NCBI GenBank assembly: GCA_027922465.2
Contig: BQMF02000629.1
Location: forward strand, 62,001-126,000
Direction: 5' to 3'
Length of the DNA stretch: 64,000 nucleotides
Source of the DNA: Turritopsis dohrnii
Lineage: Eukaryota; Cnidaria; Hydrozoa; Anthoathecata; Oceaniidae
Made by a program: the position numbers and the translations under genes. This document shows positions 37,201 through 46,200 of this stretch, in pieces. How positions within the stretch are numbered: position 1 is the stretch's first letter; each line of letters starts with the position of its first letter. The notes under the pieces were generated by a model. The model was not told where the DNA came from. It made no database searches and saw nothing but the letters and a program-made list of their open reading frames with translations.

Positions 37201-40200
37201 GGTGAAATTTGAAATTGATGGAACAACTTCAAACCTCAACTGTGACTTGTTGTTAAAAGAGTTGTCAGAAGATCAGCAAAGATTCTTGTATACAGGTTGG
37301 TAACAAAAGCAAGTTTTAGTTTCACTCCAATAAAAGGGGCCATTCAAAAGTACGTTTGTTCATAAGTTGGTGCTTTTAGACCCCCTCCCCCCTTGTTCAC
37401 TTTAAAACAATAGAAATGATGCCATAAAACAATGCTTGTTCTTTTTGCTAGGACCCCTCACCCTCCTTGGACGAACGTCCTTTTTAATGATCCCACAGAT
37501 GAGTGTTAACTGTTTTTTCATAATCTGTTCAACTAAATTAGCTTTTTAAACAGTAGTAAAAAAGATGGATTTCTTTTACCAAATTATAGCATGTTTATTT
37601 CTTGATTTTCAGGTGCCCTCAATGATGATGGTCAAGTTGAAGGTCCCTCAAGAGTGATGAATTTTTCAAATGTGCATGGTGTGTACATTCACCCTTTTTC
37701 ATAGGTGTTATTGTTAGGTGTTATTGATTGAGGAACAGAAATACTATCATTCTGGTATTATCTTCTTCTTTTTCAAGGAGATGATTTGGAAGACCTTTTT
37801 TCATCAACATCATCATCCTCCTCCCCATCATCATCATCAGAGTATGATAGTGCCAAGTTTGAGGTATGGTTGGTATAATAACTCTTTTAACTAAACTACA
37901 CCAAAATATCTTGTTTTTGTTACATGATCATCCATATACAGTCTGGAGGTCTGGAAAAGGTCTTTCCTTTTTGTTACATATCTGAATTATTTTATTTTTT
38001 TATTCTAGATGAATAAAGGTATTGAGGCAGTGAGAGAGCAGAACATTTTGCAGAATAATAAGCAGCTTGCCAAACTTGGTATTGAAGTCTCAAAACGAAA
38101 GTTCAACAGACACGTACCTAATTATGACAACTTTGAATATGTATCAGACTCAGACTGTAGTGGCAATGAAGCAGATGAATCCAGTCGAAATGAATGCCAA
38201 GCTAACACCAAAACTGAATGGAAAGCTCTCGTTGATGGAGAAGAAGTCTATCTCGTTCATGAAACAGATGAGATTTTCAAAGCCAAATATCAAGAAACCA
38301 CCCCAGGGACATTGGTTCATGGTAAACCGATCCAAGCAGGAGAAGGCCGATTTTTCATTATAAAGGTCCTTCGAAAAGCAGGCAATTGGGAAGGATTCGA
38401 TATTGATATCACATGCGAAGGATCAGCAATATTATGGAATACGTCCAACATTAAAAGAATACAAATGAAATCAATCGAAAAAGCTGGCACTGAAGCTAAG
38501 CACCCAACAGTTACACCAGGGAAAAAACGGAAACGAAACCCTGATAAATGGGTTCGAAACAGATGCAAAGTAGCTAGACTTTCTGGTGAAGACTTCGAGT
38601 TTGAATATAAAAAGAAAGGCTGCAAGCATGTCAAAACTATCAAAAAGAAAACAATGAAGGGGCCATGTAACTGTAGCAAAAAATGCCATGAGGTTTTTAC
38701 AGAAGAAATACGACAGAAAATTTTTGACGACTTTTATGCTAGTGCAAATCATCAAGCACAGAATGCACAGATCATTGCCTTAGTCAGACAAACTAAGAAG
38801 CAAAGAGAACGAAAAAGAGACAAACCAAAAAAGCGATCCCGTGAATTTGTTCGAGTGTATCACCTTCAAATAAATGATGAGCAAGTTCAATGTTGTTCAG
38901 TGATGTTTTTAAACACATTGAATATCAGTGAAAAACGTGTACGTACTGTTCTGAAAAACAAAACTACTACAGGCACTCCAAAGCCTGATGGCAGAGGAAG
39001 ACACTTTAACCATAGGACTTGTGAGGCAGAAGAAGCTTGTGTTATAGATCACATCAAACAATTTGAAGTGCTTGAATCGCATTATGTGAGAAAGGAGACC
39101 CAATATGAATATCTTCCAACCGATCTAACAATAGCTGCAATGCACCGCATGTACAACGAATGGCGTCAAACGAAATCCTACCCTGAGGTAACGTACTCGT
39201 TTTATGCACGTATCTTCAATGAAAGATTTAATTTGAAGTTTCAAACACTCAAGAAGGACAGATGTGATACCTGCGAATCATATAACAATCATAAACCAGA
39301 AGAGTTGACTGAAGAAATGAAGGCTGACCAGCAAAAGCATTTGAAAGAAAAAAACATGGTTAGACAAATTAAGGAGGACTGTAAAACTGCGGCAAAAACC
39401 GACAAGGAGCTTTGTGTACTTTAACTAAACATCATTCTTAAAAAAGCCTTAAGTCAATCAATATAAGAAAGCTTTCATGTAAAAAACGCCTTAAGTCCTA
39501 TAATTACTCTTTTAAATGCCTTAAGTCCATAAAAATATTAAAGACTTCAATTCAATAACGCCTTAAGTCTTATATTTGGTATTTTAGAGCCTTCAGAGCA
39601 AGCTATGGAAATATCATTTTAGCTACAGAAAGATACCCATTATACTCCTATAATATCAAAAATATGGACTTAAGGCATTATTTGTTCAAAAGTTAGAAAC
39701 AAATGAAATCTTTAAAGTCGATTATCTCAAAATGGAAAAAATGGACTTAAGGCTGTCTTGAATTGAGACGACGCGATGGAATTGTTGATATGACTGCTTT
39801 TGGTCTGGATGTACCTTCAAAATCAACTCCTTTACCATCATGCAAGGCCACTTCCGATGGAATTGTTGATATGACTGCTATTGGTCTGGATGTACCTTCA
39901 AAATCATCTCCTTTACCATCATGCAAGGCCACTTCCGATGGAATTGTTGATATGACTGCTATTGGTCTGGATGTACCTTCAAAATCATCTCCTTTACCAT
40001 CATGTATGGCCACTTCCAATGGACTTGTTGATATGACTGCTTTTGGTCTGGATGTACCTTCAAAATCATCTCCTTTGCCATCATGCAAGGCCACTTCCGA
40101 TGGAATTGTTGATCTGACTGCTATTGGTCTGGATGTACCTTCAAAATCATCTCCTTTGCCATCATGCAAGGCCACTTCCGATGGAATTGTTGATATGACT

Positions 40201-43200
40201 GCTATTGGTCTGGGTGTACTATCAAAATCATCTCCTTTGCCATCATGCAAGGCCACTTCCGATGGAATTGTTGATATGACTGCTTTTGGTCTGGATGTAC
40301 TTTCAAAATCATCTCCTTTGCCATCATGCATCGCCACTTCCAATGGACTTGTTGATATGACTGCTATTGGTCTGGATGTACCTTCAAAATCATCTCCTTT
40401 GCCATCATCCAAGGCCACTTCCGATGGAATTGTTGATATGACTGCTATTGGTCTGGATGTACCTTCAAAATCATCTCCTTTGCCATCATGCAAGGCCTCT
40501 TCCGATGGAATTGTTGATATGACTGCTATTGGTCTGGGTGTACTATCAAAATCATCTCCTTTGCCATCATGCAAGGCCACTTCCGATGGAATTGTTGATA
40601 TGTCTGCTTTTGGTCTGGATGTACCTTCAAAATCATCTCCTTTGCCATCGTGCGAGGCCACTTCCGATGGAATTGATTTTGCAGTGAACCTAAAATCTGA
40701 CATCTTGTTCTTCGACTCTGATTTAGAGGAGTTAGATGCTGATCCATGCAAAAGAGTTATTGAAAGTCAACTTGAAAGTCATACAAGCCGTCCTGATGAA
40801 GTTTGTGCATCTCCTACTTTCCCGAAGAACTCTCCTGTAATAATGCTGCCTGGTATTCAAAAAAATCTCTTATGTGATTTTGTAAATACAACCACCCCTA
40901 TCAACGACTCTGGGTTGGTTGTTGAAGCTTCTCTAAAAATTTTAGATACCGATGATGAGAGTACTATCAACGATGCTGATGGTCAATTGAAAAATCAAAA
41001 GAAATACAAAAAGCCTTCACGTCCTTGTTTTTTTTGCAGAAAACCCCAAAGTCAATTGAAAAGACACATTTTAACTAAGCATAGAGGAGAACCATTAGTT
41101 ACCCCTCTGCTAACAATGAATGCTAAAGATCAAGATAGGGAAATTGCGAATTTCAGAAGACAAGGGATTAGAAACTTGAATGTGGAAATACTTAATGCAG
41201 GTAGATGTGATTTCATGAGACAAAGACGTTGCTCTGTTGAAGGAGAAATGCCTATCATGTGCTCAGGTTGTAAGGGTTTCTTCGCAAAGAAATACAAGGC
41301 TCGACACCAAATTGTATGTCCAGCTTCAGGTTCAAATTTAATGGTGCCCATGGTAACAATTTCGGATTGCCAGCTGATTGAAAACTATTCTGATGATTTT
41401 AAGGCATTGTTAAATAATCTTCAGTTAGATGAGATTGGTAACTATGTGAAAAGTGATGAAATCATCCTAATGATTGGTGCCAGGTCATTCAGTTCCTTAA
41501 ATAGAAAGAAGGACAAAATAGCTGAATCAAAAAAATCTGTCAGATCTCGTATGCGTCTGACAGCTCGACTTTATCTTTGTTTTCGTGATTTGTACATCAA
41601 ACAGTCAGATGTTAGCTTGAATGACATTTTAGGTAATGCTGCAGACTTGTACCGAAGGGAAGCAATAACAATATTAGGTAAAGCAGTCAATATCATTACT
41701 GCAAAAGATGATCATGACGATGGTGATAGTGCAGGTTGTACTTCAGTAACTGGTCAAAAAAGTGGTTTGAAAGTAAGCCTATTAAATTTAGTTAAAGTTA
41801 CAGCTCAATTTTTAATAGGTCACTTTCTTGTTAAAGGATTGGATTCCAGGTCTCAAATGGTTGTTGACTTTTTACAAGTTCTGAAACTTTATCAAAATGA
41901 ACTGTTTGGAGATGCTTATTATGATTTGAACTTCCGTAGAAACGTAAGTCTGCGCAAGCCTTTAAATCTTCCAAAAGAAGATGATATTAAAATGCTGATT
42001 GACGAATGCACTTCCATTATGGATAGCATAAATGTGTTGGATTTTCCAGCTGAAAGTTTTGTAAACATCAGGGCAGCCACCGCAACTTACCTCATTATCT
42101 TTAACGCAAGGAGAGGTGGTGAGCCGGTGCGATTACAACTATATCAGTGGCATGAAGCAATAAATGGGGAATGGGTCGATAAAGAAGACTTAGCAGATAA
42201 CGAAGGTATGTTGGTGACATACCAAACTGGCAAGGGTGCAGATCATTTGGTTCCAGTGTTCTTTCCTCATGCAACACTTGCTGCGATGCAATATCTTACT
42301 AATGAAGAAGTAAGAAGAAATGCCAGTGTTCTTGCTAGTAACCCATATATCTTTGCTAGTACCCAACAGAGTGGAAGTCATGCCAATGGTTGGCATTGTA
42401 TTAACAATGTATTGCAACGGCTTAGCATGAAAGGAAAGATTAATGCCACAAAGAACAGACACAGAGTTGCTTCTCTGCTGGCTAAGTTGCAGTTATCAGA
42501 AAAGGAGCGTGAACTTGTTTTTAAACATTTTGGACACTCCAAAAATATAAATGAAAATGTCTATCAGGCTCCTGCAGGTTCTTTGCAATTAAGAAATACT
42601 GGGCAATATTTGATGCAAATCCATGCACAGGATCATGTAACAGCAGAAACCAGCCCAATATCACAGCCCACATATGAAAAGACTAATAAAAAAGGTATTT
42701 TAGTGATTGTAAGACCTTGATAAAGTATTTCTTTTATTTGCTTGATGCTAAATTTTTAAATAAATTTCTTAAGGATCTGAATTATCGCAGTTAAAAGATG
42801 GCTTGTGTCAACTGATTTCTGAATCAGCTTCAAGTTCCTTGGAAGGTAAGGTGGAAAGCCGTAAGTCTCTTGGTACTAATTTACAAGCAGCAAAGGATAA
42901 CGCTACAGCAAAGCAGTTTGAACCATCAAAAAAGACTATGGATGATGCCAGCATAAATGGTGAGTTTTATTGTTTTTCAAATGAAAGACTTTTTTATTTA
43001 TGTTATTACTATTACTCTCGTGAATATACAGAGCTTGACGTATTTACAATTGTACAGTTCATGAGGTCCAAACAAGCCTAATGATCTTTAGTGAACACTT
43101 CATGTGTTAAAGTAGGTATGATACAGTGAATTGCAGTCAATAGGTATAAAATAGAATAAAATAAAATCTTACCTCAAATGAAAACTTCAGAATCAAGCTT

Positions 43201-46200
43201 TTGAGGTTCCAAGTCAAGATTTCAGTATAAGAGTTGTTTCTTAGACAGAATCTAATTTGTATGCAAATTGTGTTCATAAAATTTAAATTCCTTAATGGTG
43301 TGACAATTTATGATTTAAAGTATTTTTTATTCACATTTTTTAAAGAACTCAAAGAAAAACTAATAATTTGCCACATTGAAATATATGAAGGTGCATTTTT
43401 GTTTTGTTGGATTTTTTTCAGTAAACAACAAATATCCTAAAAGAAGTTCATGCCAAAAACGTATGTAACTATTACTTTTGTCCCTTTTCAAGCGTGTTTG
43501 TGCAACACAAGTTTCATTACATACCTAATACTCTTTGAGACTGATTATCCCTCATCTAGCTAATTATGTGCATGACAGTCAAGACAATACTGATGGTAAG
43601 TAACATAACTTCCATGTAATTTGTATCCTTAGGTAACTTATTGCAATATCAACCTGATGTTTTCTGGAATTAATTACTTCATCTTATTATAATAATCCGC
43701 GATTGTGCATCCCACTTTTATTTTAGAGAGTGATATATTTAGTTTAAATTTACGGTCATCGTCCTCTTATGTGCGCGTAAAACCACGTAGATGCGAGAGA
43801 CACTTTTTTCACGATCATTCCAAAAGCACGTGGCATCATTTGACGTCAGTTTTTTATGATCACGGGGAATCATTGCATTGCATCCCCAATCGAACGCGAC
43901 GTTTTTGGGGAAATATCTCAAGAACCAATAGGGATAACTGACGTTTTTGGGGGTCAGCGATACGGGTGATGGGGTGACGCATCATTTGGGCCTAAATCTT
44001 ATTTGGTACTGCGGATATGACGTCATCGAAATCTTTGATCAGCGATATCTCTCTAACGGTTGGTCGTAGCGAAACGATCCCATACATTTTTTTGATCAGT
44101 TTTTCGAGCTCTACAACATGGGTACACTTTTGAGTTGCGATTCCATGATTTATTTTTTCGTCACGGGGTACGTACACGGGAATGGTGGATTTCACCTAAT
44201 GTTTTCGAAGTTAAATTCGGTAAAAAGTTTTTACCCGGGATACTAGTCTATATTCTAATACGCGCTGTGCATCTGGTTTTTTTTCACGCATTCACTCTCT
44301 AAATTTCGGATTGTTTTTGCGACAATTTATTCATAAAAGTGTGCCAGACCATGGTTAATATTTTTCTACGATTAGTCTGAGCAAAGATACCTTAACATTG
44401 CATTTTGATCGTTTCAAATGTTTTGATTATTCGCGAGATCAGGAAACAATAGACAACAACGAAAGTATTGCGCGAAGATTTATTTATGTTTTTAGGGTAA
44501 GTACGCTTTAGAACTTTCTTGTTTGTTTGTTTTGTTTTTCTTATAATATTAATAGGGTTTCTGCGTCATTACTTTTCAACTAAAGAAATGAATATCATGG
44601 TTTTTAGTCATGACGCTCTGGGTTCGTACAGAAAATCGCAATTGTTTTTAATTCACATTTTGACACTTTTACGACTTTCGTGATGGCTTTTATTTACATT
44701 GGGGTGTGGATTCTACGAACAGTTACAGCGATTTTAATCTTTTTGTTGTTTACCTGTACGCACAATTTATTTTTACTACTGCATATCTGCATATAAGATT
44801 TATTATGAATATTTTGTTGTGTTTCAGATCTTCTGATTAAAAAGTTTTTCTGTTCATAACTCCAGTGTTGAACTAAATAATGCTTTAGCCAGAATTCCTA
44901 GAGACTTTTAATTAAGAGTGAAGAGTGTTTTTTTCTGACGTTAGATATTTTTAATCATGGGGAACCATTGCATTGCATCTTCAATTTATTTTACAGAGTG
45001 AAAAATGCAAAAAGTGAAAAAAGTGGATGCACAGCACGTATTTTTATTTTTGATGAATTAAAACCCGTGTTCTACACGCTGTTCTACACGGGATACTACA
45101 TTCTAAACATTCTACATTCCAAACAATTGAGGAAATTTATCATACTAAAAGTAATTATACTAAGCTACTCTCTCTGTTCAGCTCACATCGATTAAAACCT
45201 GTAAAAAAATTTTACACAGGTTACTAGTGTGATATATATTCTTGATGTGACCTAAGCTTTTCAGTTTTGATACATTCAGACTTTCATCCTTGTATGAAAC
45301 TTTTGAAAATTTAACCATTAAAAGATTTTCCATGAGTATTTACAAGAGCTACACACTCCGGTTCCCTTACGATGTAATATTTTGGGTGCCTTTATTTCCT
45401 TTTTAGCTCTAAAAAACTATGAAGAGATGTTGAGTGACGACAATGATGTTGATTACCAACCACTAAGTAATGAAGGTAGCAACGAATTGAAGTTTGTATT
45501 AATTTTTAAGTTGTTTCTAGCATTATTTCAAGAACGGGTCCATCCTCCATAGACATAAAGCATTCACCCCCTGAACTTCATGAACCCTAAAGTGAACAAA
45601 AACTGGCTTTTACAGTGTCGCATCCAGATCATTTATGGGGACATCGATTTTCAGCAGGGGGTTTCGCGTCAGCTGTGATGCTTCTGATAGCTCTGACATT
45701 TTAGTACTTTCAAGAGGAGAAAAATCACTTAATTGCATGTTTTATGAAGTACTTCAAATTTGGTTACGGATTGCATAATTTAGAACTGCACCAGAGAGAA
45801 GCTCTAAATTACTATTTAGCAGACCGGACAAATTTAAACCGTGTGAAATGTTACGTTTGAACTAATTTGGTTATTGTTCTAAATTACTTTTGTTTAATTT
45901 GTTCAGGAATTTATGATTCTGATTTTTTCTTTTGGATATTTTTTGGGGACATTTTTTGGGCGCCCATAACGTTTCAACGTTATCATTTTCGGTCTGGATG
46001 CGACCCTGTTTTACTTCGGGATGGTGGAATTACTTGGGAGTTTCTCAAAGATTGCCAAGTTAGCATAATAGAAACTATATCTGGAAGTTCCAGCCAAAGT
46101 CATGTAAGCACTAATAACAGTTAAGGTTGGTTCAATTTATCTGGACCTTTATTGGAAGGTTACAATGATCAGTACTTTGTCACACAAGTTAGAGATAATC

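Noticed and set aside
35301..40751. Long antisense open frames across the 81-bp repeats
   Set aside because: They exist only because the repeat unit is a multiple of three without stops on either strand. The sense frame joins conserved domains by proper splice sites.
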